NCBI GenBank assembly: GCA_024305105.1
Contig: JAMWZA010000020.1
Location: 1 to 51,435 of the forward strand
DNA: 51,435 nt
Direction of reading: 5' to 3'
DNA from: Marinoscillum sp.
Lineage (GTDB): Bacteria > Bacteroidota > Bacteroidia > Cytophagales > Cyclobacteriaceae
Part shown: piece after piece, positions 1 to 8,445 of the stretch
Layout: the number at the start of each line of letters is the position of its first letter
How positions within the stretch are numbered: position 1 is the stretch's first letter
Notes under the pieces: generated by a model
Databases searched by the model: none
Told to the model about the DNA's origin: nothing
Seen by the model: only the letters and a program-made list of their open reading frames with translations
Position numbers and translations under genes: made by a program

Positions 1-1
1 C

Positions 2-1708
2 AATCTGCCCGATTGCTCCAATATGTGCCACGAATCCAGTGGAGTAGCACTGACAGAAACGTTGGGAATTGGAAAAGGGTCTGTAACACTAGATGATTTT
101 GAAAAGGCTGATGTCATTTTAATTTTTGGGCAAAACCCGGGAACGAATCACCCAAGAATGCTCGGCTCACTTGAAAAGGCAAAGGCCAAGGGTGCAAAAA
201 TCGTTTCAATCAACCCGCTAAAGGAAGTAGGCCTTGTTAAATTTAAGAATCCTCAGAACCTGCAAGGCTGGATGGCCGGCGGATCAGAGATTACTGATCT
301 ATACCTGCAAATCAAAATCAATCAGGATGTAGCATTACTAAAATGCTGGCTAAAGCTCTTATTGGAGGACGAGTCAAGTCTGGACAAAGAATTCATTCAG
401 GATAAAACGTCCGGTTTTGTAGAATTAAAAGAAGACCTCTCCTCCTACGCACTTGACCAGCTTATCGAACAAACTGGTTTATCAAGAAGTGACATTATAA
501 CTAGCGCTAAATGGCTGAAAGAAAGCAATAAAATCATCGCTTGCTGGGCTATGGGACTTACTCAGCATGTAAATGCCGTTGACAACATCCGAGAGATCGT
601 GAACTTACTGTTACTAAAAGGAAGTATTGGTAAGCCTGGCGCAGGAACGTGCCCGGTGAGAGGTCACAGCAATGTCCAGGGTGATCGAACGATGGGAATC
701 TGGGAGCGACCAACAAAGGAATGGACCGATAAACTAAAAGATGCGTTTGGGTTTGAGCCACCAACTTCTCCGGGTTACAATGTGGTAGAAGCTATTGAAG
801 CCATGAATCAGGGAAAAGTTCACTTTTTCATGGCGATGGGAGGCAATCTACTTTCGGCTGCTCCTGATACACCAGTTACAGAACAAGCATTACAAAACTG
901 TGAATTGACGGTACATGTAAGTACCAAACTTAACCGTTCGCACCTGGCCCCTGGGCAGACATCATTGATTTTACCCTGTCTTGGACGTACGGATAAACAC
1001 ATGCATCAGGGCAAAGAACAACAGATTACTGTGGAGAACTCCATGGGTGTGGTGCACACGTCAATGGGCGCGTTAACTCCACCCTCTAAACAGCTCATGA
1101 GTGAACCGGCTATTGTTGCATCCATTGCTGCTGAAACACTGGGCAATGAGGATATTGACTGGTCAGGACTTGTAAAAGACTATGACCGAATTCGGGATTT
1201 GATAGCCAAAGCAATAGCTGGTTTTGAAGATTACAACAAGAAGCTCAAAGAGGATAATGGATTTGAGTTACCGAATGGAGCTCGAATTGGTGAATTCAAT
1301 ACTCCTTCTAAAAAAGCGCTCTTCACTGTTAACAAGCTACCCGATTTACTACCGGCAGATCATCGATACACGATGATGACCATTAGAAGTCATAACCAGT
1401 TCAATACGACCATCTATGGCTTAGATGACCGTTATCGGGGCGTATTTGGCGGTCGGAATGTCATATTCATGAACGAGGAAGACATGAATAACGAGGAAAT
1501 TGTAAAAGGTGATGTGGTCGAGATTTCTAATCATTATGAAAAGCCCAGAAAGATATCGGGTTTTATGGTTGTGCCTTATGAAATTCCCAAAGGATGTGTG
1601 GCGACTTACTTTCCTGAATCAAATCCATTGATCCCATTGGGGTTATCTGCCAGACTTAGTCATACGCCTGCTTCTAAGTCAGTTGGGGTGAACGTTCAGA
1701 GGTGTTAA
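2..1708 (+). CDS. FdhF/YdeP-family molybdopterin oxidoreductase, alpha subunit (5' partial)
   Basis: The reading frame is open from base 2, so the gene begins before the window; about 568 residues of a usual 750-780 are visible. The first visible residues, NLPDCSNMCHESSG, match the early catalytic-domain motif of YdeP-like proteins, and GQNPGTNHPRMLG and CPVRGHSNVQGDRTMG are typical bis-MGD cofactor-binding segments. The last ~120 residues (RSHNQFNTTIYG, then GDVVEISN) form the C-terminal dinucleotide-binding domain. The family comprises cytoplasmic formate-dehydrogenase-like enzymes whose physiological substrate is usually unknown. The N-terminal Fe-S region, if any, lies outside the window. 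The family call is firm; the substrate is not inferable. Confidence 0.93.
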   Translation, partial: NLPDCSNMCHESSGVALTETLGIGKGSVTLDDFEKADVILIFGQNPGTNHPRMLGSLEKAKAKGAKIVSINPLKEVGLVKFKNPQNLQGWMAGGSEITDLYLQIKINQDVALLKCWLKLLLEDESSLDKEFIQDKTSGFVELKEDLSSYALDQLIEQTGLSRSDIITSAKWLKESNKIIACWAMGLTQHVNAVDNIREIVNLLLLKGSIGKPGAGTCPVRGHSNVQGDRTMGIWERPTKEWTDKLKDAFGFEPPTSPGYNVVEAIEAMNQGKVHFFMAMGGNLLSAAPDTPVTEQALQNCELTVHVSTKLNRSHLAPGQTSLILPCLGRTDKHMHQGKEQQITVENSMGVVHTSMGALTPPSKQLMSEPAIVASIAAETLGNEDIDWSGLVKDYDRIRDLIAKAIAGFEDYNKKLKEDNGFELPNGARIGEFNTPSKKALFTVNKLPDLLPADHRYTMMTIRSHNQFNTTIYGLDDRYRGVFGGRNVIFMNEEDMNNEEIVKGDVVEISNHYEKPRKISGFMVVPYEIPKGCVATYFPESNPLIPLGLSARLSHTPASKSVGVNVQRC

Positions 1709-1712
1709 GTTT

Positions 1713-1755
1713 AAAAGGTCATCAAGTAGTCCTATACTTCTCAATGACCTTTTTT
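1713..1755. terminator. Bidirectional terminator hairpin between convergent genes
   Basis: AAAAGGTCAT (1713-1722) pairs with ATGACCTTTT (1744-1753), with an inner AAGTA/TACTT pairing. T-runs on both strands suit termination of the oxidoreductase on the plus strand and of the DUF885 gene on the minus strand. Confidence 0.85.
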
Positions 1756-1763
1756 GAGATCTG

Positions 1764-3629
1764 CTATACCTTAGCTTCAGCGATGTAGTTGTCAATCAAC
1801 TCTTCCAGAATATCCAGTGGCACTGCTCCATTCTTCAAGACCACATTGTGAAACTCCTTAATGTTAAACTTGTCTCCGAGCTCGGTTCTTGCTTTATCTC
1901 GTAATTCCAATATCTTCATCATTCCCGTTTTATAAGCACAAGCCTGGCCTGGCATCACGATATATCGTTCGATTTCTGTGGTTACTTCGGTGGTGGTCAT
2001 GCCCGTATTCGCCACCATGTAAGCAATAGCCTCTTCACGTGTCCACCGTTTGTAATGAATCCCTGTATCTACCACCAACCTCACAGCTCGGAACATTTCG
2101 GCCTGTAGCCTCCCTAAATTTCCAAAAGGATCGCCTTCGTACATGCCCATTTCCCAAGCTAAGCGTTCGGTATATAGTGCCCATCCTTCCGTAAAGGCTG
2201 AGAATAAAGCCAGTGTCCTAAAAATAGGTACATCTTCCAACTCACTTTGGATAGCTACCTGAAAATGGTGTCCCGGTACTCCTTCATGATAGGCGAGTGT
2301 TTTCATGCCAAATTTGACGGTTTCACTCACATCTCTAAGGTTAGCATAAAATGTCCCTCCTTTTGAGCCATCCATGGCAGGACCCTGATAGTAAGCACCT
2401 GCAGATCCTTCTTCTTTGAATTCTGGAACCCTTCTAACTAATAGTTCCGCCTTCGGTTTCACATCAAATACTTCATCAATACGTGCATTGATTTCATCCA
2501 ATATCCGATTGTATTCTTCAATGACTTGCTTTCTGCCTTCGTCGTTATTCTGCCATAGAAAGCGCTCTTCTTTATTGATTCCCTGAATAACTGCTCCGAT
2601 CGCTCTGGTGGTATCCGTGTACCCCTCGGATATCAGAATGTCCCACATTTCCTTTTTAATTCGGGCTACTTCCGATAATCCTGTTTCATGTACTTGCTGT
2701 GGTGTATAGTTTGTCGTTGTATTGGACTTTAACTGATGTGCATAGTATGCATCACCGTCAGGAAACTTCCATACCCCAGCCTGTGTATTGGAGCGCGTAT
2801 ATAGCCCTTCAAAATAATCAATCAATTCTTGATAGGCGCTAAAAACGGTCATTCGAATTTCCTCTTCCGTTCTGGCCAGATAGGTAGCTCGCTCTTCATC
2901 CGTAAGGTCCTCCATATCCTCCAACTTGGTTTTCAGGTGGGCAAACAGGATGTTGCTTCGGACCGGGTCTTCATCCACTTCCAGATTGATTTTTGTAGAC
3001 TCTCCTTGTCCCGTGAAGCCCTTCATCTCATTGAGTACTTTCTCAATAATGAAGGTTGGTGGAATAATTCCCTTCTCTTCTCGGAGTTTAAGGTTGTCCA
3101 AAACCTGGCTAAACTTGGTGTCAAATTTGGATAATCGAGTAATGTAGGCTTCCACGTCGCTTTCGTTTCTCAGTTTATGTGAACTCTCCATCATGCTCGG
3201 AAGATTGCTCTGCACACCAAACATTTGATTCACCGGATACCCATGATAGAAATAAGGCTCTCCTTCGATCTGCGTTTCTAAGAAATAGCTGAGAATCTGG
3301 GTGTTGAGTTGGTTTTCCTTCGATTGAGATTCGAAATCATAGCTTTTCAGCATTTCATAATCCTCCTTCATATCATTAAACTGCTCCCACTGAGCTTCAT
3401 CTGAGGCGTCTGCGAGCTCGTCCTTGGAGAGGTCATAGAGGACCGGCACGCCGAGTTGAGTTACTAATTCAGGACTTCCTAAGGCTAATTCGATAAAAAG
3501 TCTATCGTAGAAATACTTGATATTAAAAGGTTTAAACCAAATCAGGTTAACTACCCACCCGATACCTAAAAGGAGGATCACCAAAAGGGATCTTCCAACC
3601 CAAAACTTCCAGGTTTTTGTCTTAGCCAT
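1764..3629 (-). CDS. DUF885 family membrane-anchored metallopeptidase-like protein
   Basis: About 621 residues. A single N-terminal membrane segment (residues ~10-30) anchors a large extracytoplasmic domain. The motif AYHEGVPGHHFQ (HExxPGHH) and FTEGWALYTERLA are the signature of DUF885, a family distantly related to zinc carboxypeptidases. The start at 3629 (MAKTKTWKFW) is preferred: the longer frame to 3695 adds 22 uncharged, unrelated residues and would overlap the divergent GreA/GreB start region. The substrate is unknown; a role in peptide or amino-ester hydrolysis is inferred from the family. It converges with the oxidoreductase across a shared terminator. Confidence 0.9.
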   Translation of the reverse strand: MAKTKTWKFWVGRSLLVILLLGIGWVVNLIWFKPFNIKYFYDRLFIELALGSPELVTQLGVPVLYDLSKDELADASDEAQWEQFNDMKEDYEMLKSYDFESQSKENQLNTQILSYFLETQIEGEPYFYHGYPVNQMFGVQSNLPSMMESSHKLRNESDVEAYITRLSKFDTKFSQVLDNLKLREEKGIIPPTFIIEKVLNEMKGFTGQGESTKINLEVDEDPVRSNILFAHLKTKLEDMEDLTDEERATYLARTEEEIRMTVFSAYQELIDYFEGLYTRSNTQAGVWKFPDGDAYYAHQLKSNTTTNYTPQQVHETGLSEVARIKKEMWDILISEGYTDTTRAIGAVIQGINKEERFLWQNNDEGRKQVIEEYNRILDEINARIDEVFDVKPKAELLVRRVPEFKEEGSAGAYYQGPAMDGSKGGTFYANLRDVSETVKFGMKTLAYHEGVPGHHFQVAIQSELEDVPIFRTLALFSAFTEGWALYTERLAWEMGMYEGDPFGNLGRLQAEMFRAVRLVVDTGIHYKRWTREEAIAYMVANTGMTTTEVTTEIERYIVMPGQACAYKTGMMKILELRDKARTELGDKFNIKEFHNVVLKNGAVPLDILEELIDNYIAEAKV

Positions 3630-3682
3630 GCTTTTTTCTTTGAAAGTTAAACTATTTGTTACTTTCTGCAATTGTATTATCC

Positions 3683-4192
3683 ATGAGCCGAGCATTTGTA
3701 AATGAAGACAATCAAGAGGAAGCTCCTCTTATACCACCGAGAGCTCCACTACCGGAAGGTGCGACTAATTATGTCACTGCCAAAGGAATGGATCTGTTGC
3801 GAATAGAGCACAAAGGCCTATCTGATGAATTGGAGACACTTCATGCACTTGAGGATAGCAAAGAGAAGCGATACAAACTTCAATTGGTAAAGGGGAAATT
3901 GAGTCTGCTAGAGGAACGTATTGGCTCAGCTCGAATACTCAAAATCGGTGAACAAGATAAGTCTGAGGTTCGGTTTGGAGCAACAGTGACGGTTCGTTTT
4001 ATTCAGGAGAATAGAAATCAAACTTTTCAGATTGTGGGTGTAGATGAGGCAGACATCAAGTTATCTAAAATTGCCTTTACTGCACCAATTGCAATCGCTC
4101 TGAATGGTAAGTCAATCGGAGATCAAGTACCTTTAAAACTAGGTCTTAAGGAACGGCCAATGACGGTATTGGACATTCGTTATGACCACTAG
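3683..4192 (+). CDS. GreA/GreB family elongation factor
   Basis: 169 residues starting at MSRAFVNEDNQEEAP. The opening, followed by IPPRAPLPEG and NYVTAKGMDLL, is the conserved N-terminus of the Bacteroidota GreA/GreB-like factors. Residues ~35-85 should form the antiparallel coiled coil that enters the RNA polymerase secondary channel, and residues ~90-165 the FKBP-like C-terminal domain (ARILKIGEQDKSEVRFGATV). The family stimulates transcript cleavage in backtracked polymerase. The start 27 bases inside the open frame is chosen because it begins the conserved sequence and leaves a 53-bp divergent promoter space to the DUF885 gene. Its stop abuts the end of the opposing DUF5655 gene with no spacer. 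Confidence 0.9.
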   Translation: MSRAFVNEDNQEEAPLIPPRAPLPEGATNYVTAKGMDLLRIEHKGLSDELETLHALEDSKEKRYKLQLVKGKLSLLEERIGSARILKIGEQDKSEVRFGATVTVRFIQENRNQTFQIVGVDEADIKLSKIAFTAPIAIALNGKSIGDQVPLKLGLKERPMTVLDIRYDH

Positions 4193-4600
4193 CTAATCAT
4201 TAATAGACCATTCATAGGCACTTTTTAGTAAACCCATCAATTCCTCATCCACTTGTGACTCATTATTGATACGAACATGATGGGCATATTTCTTGGGATA
4301 TTCTACATGATTCTTGATGAGGTCTGAAACCTGCTTATCCTTATGATAAAACTTCACATCAAGTTCCTTTTTCATTGGCTTCACAATAAGCCATGCTTTA
4401 TTGCTGGTATAAACAATAGATTTGGTGGTAGCAGAATAGGTGTTGGGTTGCCACTGCATCAGGAGTTCGGTCATGGTATCCCATGCCAAAACGAGATCGT
4501 CAGGTTTATCAATAAACAACTCTCCTACGTCCTTTTTAACACAGATGTGCTGTTGGTTGTTGATTTGAAATACCCGGTCACATTTAGGACATTGCCACAT
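4193..4600 (-). CDS. DUF5655 domain protein with N-terminal zinc ribbon-like knuckle
   Basis: 135 residues, no signal peptide. The first 20 residues, WQCPKCDRVF...QHIC, form a possible C2HC zinc knuckle. Residues ~25-130 match the DUF5655 pattern (DDLVLAWDTMTELLM, then KAWLIVKPMKKELDVKF and YAHHVRI). DUF5655 is found in cytosolic proteins of unknown function, some tied to nucleic-acid enzymes. It lies downstream of the permease gene on the same strand, separated by a small hairpin, so it is probably expressed alone. Confidence 0.75.
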   Translation of the reverse strand: MWQCPKCDRVFQINNQQHICVKKDVGELFIDKPDDLVLAWDTMTELLMQWQPNTYSATTKSIVYTSNKAWLIVKPMKKELDVKFYHKDKQVSDLIKNHVEYPKKYAHHVRINNESQVDEELMGLLKSAYEWSIND

Positions 4601-4605
4601 GGCTG

Positions 4606-4637
4606 ATTAAACCGTAAAGTTTGTTCTAAGGTTTAAT
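4606..4637 (-). terminator. Weak hairpin downstream of permease gene
   Basis: ATTAAACC (4606-4613) pairs with GGTTTAAT (4630-4637), 8 bp with a 16-base loop, between the permease stop and the DUF5655 start. No long T-run follows, so termination would be weak. Confidence 0.4.
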
Positions 4638-4659
4638 TACTGACCTGTGGCAATGAGAC

Positions 4660-7344
4660 TTACTCTTCATACAATACATCTGTAGGGTTGGTATGAGCTG
4701 CTTTTTGTGATAAAAAGGAAACCACACTACCAACAATTAAAAGAGTGCCAAAAGCTGCAAGAACAATTAAGAACGGATTAATCGTGATTCTATAAGCAAA
4801 ATTTTCCAACCAATTTTGAGCCAGCTGGTAAACAATAGGCGTTGCGATCAAAAGAGCCAGAAACATCAGTATAGCAAACTCCTTGTTCATCAAGAGCATT
4901 ATTTGCCCAACACTAGCTCCAAATATTTTACGAATACTGATTTCTTTCTGTCGGGTGTATACCAGATAGGAAACCAAACCGATCAATCCCATTACGCCTA
5001 GAAATATGGCTACCAGACTTAAAGTGCTAATCAACCATAATACTTGTTGATCTCTCTGATAAAGTTGATCCAGGTTTTGATCCAGAAAATCAACAGAAAA
5101 TGGTTGTGTATTACCCGCTTCATAATAGGCATCCTCTATCAATCCGATGACTTGAGGTAGCTCTTCCCCTTCTTTGATCTTGATGACGGTGTTGTAAGCC
5201 CAGAGTTGTTCACGATCAATTAGAAACATCATCGGGTTGACCTCATACCTAAGCGAAAAATAATTGATGTCTGGAAGAATTCCTTCAATCACCCTGGGAA
5301 AGCCAACTTGTCCGGTTTCCGGATCTGTATATTCAGGCTCATCAATCAATGTCATACCAATAAGCTCTGTTTCACTAAGAGTATAAGTCTTCATTAACTT
5401 CTGAGCTAATGATTGATTGATTAGGTGTACACGCCGTTTTCCTTCAGTTAAACTATTGAAAACAGGGTGCTCCACCCCAATTGCCCGCATCACTTCACGC
5501 TCGGCATAGATTACGTGTGCATCATCAAAAACTTCTTCCTTTCCCTGAACTTTGTAAGTTGTTTGGTTGAATGGATCAGTTCCTGGAATGCTTCCAGAAC
5601 CCACAAAATCAATTTGCGGCAAAGTTTTCAGCCTGGAGCGGAGAATGGTGTGTTGTTCTCTTCCTGCCGTAGGAATTGAAATCACTCCATTTTCTTCAAA
5701 GCCCAGGTTCTTCTCATTAATGTAAACCATCTGCTGATAAACGAATCCCGTTAGACTCAACATGGAAATGAGAAGCACAAATTGTACTCCAATTAAAACA
5801 CGCCTAAGTCCAAACCCGAATCTTCCCGGAGATGTATTAATTTTTGATTTGAAAAGAGCTAAGAGGTTTCTTTTGCTGAATACGATGGCTGGGTAAATAC
5901 CACTGAGCAAGCCGGTGAAAACCGCAACACCCAAAATTCCGAATGCAAATATCGGAGACCAAATCATATTTGTCGGGATGCTGATACTCATCAGGTAGTT
6001 AAAAGATGGTAATACGCCATGAACCATTAGCATGGCCAAAGGAAATGCTAACAACGAGATTAATACAATCTCCGTCAAAAGCTGAAAAACAATGTCTCTA
6101 CCTTCTGCTCCCATGACCTTGCGAATGCCTATTTCCTTTTGTCTACGCGAATAAATGGCTATAGATAGATTCATGTAATTCGTCCAGGTAATAATTAATA
6201 TAACGAGTGCGACTATTCCGAAAAGGGTGAGTACATTTTTGCTGATTTTTGCGGCTGGCTCATAAAGAATGGTTCTGTCAGATGTGTGAATGTCACTCAA
6301 TTCCTGCACATAGACACCTTCATAGCGTTCATCTTGTCCAAAGTTAGGTTCAATCTCCGCGTATCGGTCATTGATTCTGCTTGTGAGTTGTGAAGCTTGA
6401 ATCGGTTGACTGGTTTTAAAATACGTGTAAGCAGCCCAGGATGGGATTCTTGGAGTGGATACAATCAGCTCATAGTTGAAATTTGAGTTGGCTGGTGGAT
6501 TAGCCACCACACCCACAATGGTATAATTAGCTGATTCCAGGCTACTAACTTCCATATTGACTCTTTTCCCAATTAGATCCATTTCCTGCCAGCTGGTGCC
6601 AAATATGCTGTTGGCCAAATTGGCGGTTAGCAATATTTTCTGAAAATCACCAATAAATGCAGATGTGGTCCCATTGAGGAATTCTGGAGCAAACACACTA
6701 ATGAATGACTCTGGTGTACTAGTAAAAAGTACCGGACCTGTTGTGTACTTTCGATCATCGAGTTCTAAAACATAGTCAGGCTGATTGCTGATGGTGGAAT
6801 TACTCGGAAGTACATAAACCACTTCATCTACCCAGCTAAACGTTTTGAGAAATTCCCTGGACTGCAGCTGGTCATTTCTATCTGAGTTGTAATAATTAGT
6901 AAATCGAAATGGAGCGTACGATTGTGATCGGTATTCGTTCTCTAGACGATAAATCCGCTCTGAATCCGGCAATTGTAAATCATAAGATAAGTGATGGCTC
7001 AGAAACAGGCCAACGAGAAGTACGACGGATAAGCTTATGGCCAGTCCACTAACGTTGAGTACGGTAAAGCCCTTTCGCTTGATTATGTTGCGCAATGCGA
7101 TCTTGAAGTAGTTTTTGATCATTGGTATATATTGTTTAGTCCTGGAGTATTTTTCAAATGAATGTGGCCTGAAGAACCGAAGCACATCGGCAATGAACCA
7201 TAGATCCGTTTTCCATTTCGGATGAGATTTGAGACGATAGCGATATGCTTCAATCAGGTCACCACAAACTTCTTCCTGCAGCTCTTCAGCCACAAACCAC
7301 AATAAAAAACGATAGATCCATTTTGGTAGTAGTTGATCTCTCAT
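4660..7344 (-). CDS. MacB/FtsX-like ABC transporter permease with permease prefix domain 2
   Basis: About 894 residues. Residues ~1-75 (LPKWIYRFLLWFVAEELQEE ... GDLIEAYRYR) are the cytoplasmic permease prefix domain. Then come a membrane segment near residues 90-115, a MacB-type periplasmic domain, three membrane segments with the FtsX cytoplasmic motif RRQKEIGIRKVMGAEG, a second periplasmic domain, and three final membrane segments with TRQKEISIRKIFGAS. This is two FtsX repeats in one chain, the usual Bacteroidota layout for antimicrobial-peptide or lipid-type exporters. The start MRDQLL at 7344 is preferred because it forms a 4-base ATGA overlap with the PadR stop. No ATPase is next to it, so the partner must be encoded elsewhere. 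Confidence 0.92.
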   Translation of the reverse strand: MRDQLLPKWIYRFLLWFVAEELQEEVCGDLIEAYRYRLKSHPKWKTDLWFIADVLRFFRPHSFEKYSRTKQYIPMIKNYFKIALRNIIKRKGFTVLNVSGLAISLSVVLLVGLFLSHHLSYDLQLPDSERIYRLENEYRSQSYAPFRFTNYYNSDRNDQLQSREFLKTFSWVDEVVYVLPSNSTISNQPDYVLELDDRKYTTGPVLFTSTPESFISVFAPEFLNGTTSAFIGDFQKILLTANLANSIFGTSWQEMDLIGKRVNMEVSSLESANYTIVGVVANPPANSNFNYELIVSTPRIPSWAAYTYFKTSQPIQASQLTSRINDRYAEIEPNFGQDERYEGVYVQELSDIHTSDRTILYEPAAKISKNVLTLFGIVALVILIITWTNYMNLSIAIYSRRQKEIGIRKVMGAEGRDIVFQLLTEIVLISLLAFPLAMLMVHGVLPSFNYLMSISIPTNMIWSPIFAFGILGVAVFTGLLSGIYPAIVFSKRNLLALFKSKINTSPGRFGFGLRRVLIGVQFVLLISMLSLTGFVYQQMVYINEKNLGFEENGVISIPTAGREQHTILRSRLKTLPQIDFVGSGSIPGTDPFNQTTYKVQGKEEVFDDAHVIYAEREVMRAIGVEHPVFNSLTEGKRRVHLINQSLAQKLMKTYTLSETELIGMTLIDEPEYTDPETGQVGFPRVIEGILPDINYFSLRYEVNPMMFLIDREQLWAYNTVIKIKEGEELPQVIGLIEDAYYEAGNTQPFSVDFLDQNLDQLYQRDQQVLWLISTLSLVAIFLGVMGLIGLVSYLVYTRQKEISIRKIFGASVGQIMLLMNKEFAILMFLALLIATPIVYQLAQNWLENFAYRITINPFLIVLAAFGTLLIVGSVVSFLSQKAAHTNPTDVLYEE

Positions 7345-7655
7345 GATAAACCAGGAATTTGAGACCAAAGCTTTTCCCGAGAAGCTTTGATTTCAGCAAT
7401 AACCTCTTTTCCAGCAGATGTCATCACAAATATTCGCTTTCGTCTACCTCCCCGCTCCTCAGTAGATCCTTTCATTTCAGACTGGATTAGTCCCTTGTCC
7501 TCTAATCTGGACAATACTGTATGTATCGCCGATATGGAGATCGACTTGCCCGTATGATCTTTGTAGGCCTGGCTCACTGAAAAGCCATATGCCTCTTCTG
7601 ACATGATCATGATTAGTAGTAATACAGTCTCTTCAAGATTTCCTATTTGTTTCAT
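7341..7655 (-). CDS. PadR family transcriptional regulator
   Basis: 104 residues forming a PadR winged helix: the N-terminal helix (GNLEETVLLLIMIM), wing region (ISAIHTVLSRLEDKGLIQSE) and the basic GGRRKRIFVMTSAGKE strand are all present. Small PadR proteins next to prefix-domain permeases usually repress the transporter in response to a ligand. The stop overlaps the permease start by ATGA, so the two are translationally coupled. Two matching palindrome-like boxes just upstream support autoregulation. Confidence 0.92.
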   Translation of the reverse strand: MKQIGNLEETVLLLIMIMSEEAYGFSVSQAYKDHTGKSISISAIHTVLSRLEDKGLIQSEMKGSTEERGGRRKRIFVMTSAGKEVIAEIKASREKLWSQIPGLS

Positions 7656-7658
7656 TAC

Positions 7659-7717
7659 TTCAACATTTGTAAAAGCAATATACGAAAGTAAATCTAATTA
7701 GTTCAACATTTGTAGAA
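7659..7717 (-). promoter_or_regulatory. Two 16-bp palindromic boxes bracketing the padR promoter
   Basis: The 13-base sequence TTCAACATTTGTA occurs at 7659-7671 and again at 7702-7714. Read on the coding strand, the distal copy is TTCTACAAATGTTGAA, a near-perfect TTCnACAnnTGTnGAA palindrome, and the proximal copy is TTTTACAAATGTTGAA. They are 43 bp apart (about four helical turns). The proximal box sits 4 bases from the padR start codon. Between them TATATTG resembles a Bacteroidota -7 element. Binding by the adjacent PadR is inferred. Confidence 0.6.
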
Positions 7718-7761
7718 TAAGAGAGCAATCTCCTGAATTATTCGACGTTACACTCCACGTG

Positions 7762-8322
7762 ATGATAAGAATAAAGCAATTAATAATGTTCGTGTTCTTT
7801 GTGTGCTTGAGTGTATTGGTAAATGCACAGAAATATGGCAATACATTGGGATTAAGGCTAGGCAACGGACCTTATCGAACCATAGGGATGTCTTTCGAAC
7901 AGAGACTGTTCAAGCATGTCTCCTTTGAAGGAATCTTTCAAAGCGATCTCTCTCGCAACACCCTGGCACATGGATTGATCAAACACCACCATCCCGTACT
8001 GGGGAAGCGAATCAACCTCTATACTGGAGCTGGAATGTCTTTTGGGATAGAAGAGTCTTCATACAAAAACACTGCTGACAAAGAAGTTATCACCACTTAT
8101 GGCAACTCAACATTAGGTGCTGATCTGATTGCAGGTGCAGAACTAACTATTTTGGGATTAACTTTCTCGGTAGATTACAAACCGAATCTAAACCTTGTTG
8201 GTCGAGAAAATTGGTATCAAGGTCAGGTCGGGATATCCCTGAGAAAAGTACTGTTATCAGACAAGGAGCTCAAAAAGAAACGACGTAAGAAAAAGCGTAA
8301 GAAACGACGGGAAGATCGGTAA
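7762..8322 (+). CDS. Predicted small outer-membrane beta-barrel protein with polybasic tail
   Basis: 186 residues. A signal peptide (MIRIKQLIMFVFFVCLSVLVNAQ) ends in the typical Bacteroidota AQ cleavage site. Alternating strands such as NTLGLRLGNGPYRTIGMSFE, INLYTGAGMSFG, GADLIAGAELTILGLTFSVDY and WYQGQVGISLRK suggest an 8-stranded barrel. The last ~17 residues are almost all Lys/Arg, which is odd for a barrel C-terminus. The ATG at 7762 is preferred to the GTG just before it. Function is unknown. It is divergent from padR. Confidence 0.65.
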   Translation: MIRIKQLIMFVFFVCLSVLVNAQKYGNTLGLRLGNGPYRTIGMSFEQRLFKHVSFEGIFQSDLSRNTLAHGLIKHHHPVLGKRINLYTGAGMSFGIEESSYKNTADKEVITTYGNSTLGADLIAGAELTILGLTFSVDYKPNLNLVGRENWYQGQVGISLRKVLLSDKELKKKRRKKKRKKRREDR

Positions 8323-8416
8323 TCGAGATCAAAGAGTAAAAACTGAGCATTGTGAATAAGGCTACGATCGCCATAAATGTAGCTGCTATAAAAACTTTGT
8401 AATAAGTAGTATCCAT
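8270..8416 (-). CDS. Possible 48-residue membrane peptide, antisense to barrel tail
   Basis: A short frame starting MDTTYYKVFIAATFMAIVAL has a clear hydrophobic segment of about 22 residues preceded by a charged residue, as in many Bacteroidota single-span micropeptides. It starts 29 bases from the divergent symporter ATG. Its last ~17 codons run antisense to the polybasic tail of the barrel gene, which itself could create the hydrophobic C-terminus by chance. Low confidence. Confidence 0.3.
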   Translation of the reverse strand: MDTTYYKVFIAATFMAIVALFTMLSFYSLISITDLPVVSYAFSYVVSF

Positions 8417-8445
8417 GAGCTCAAAATTTCGTTTAACGGCTCACA

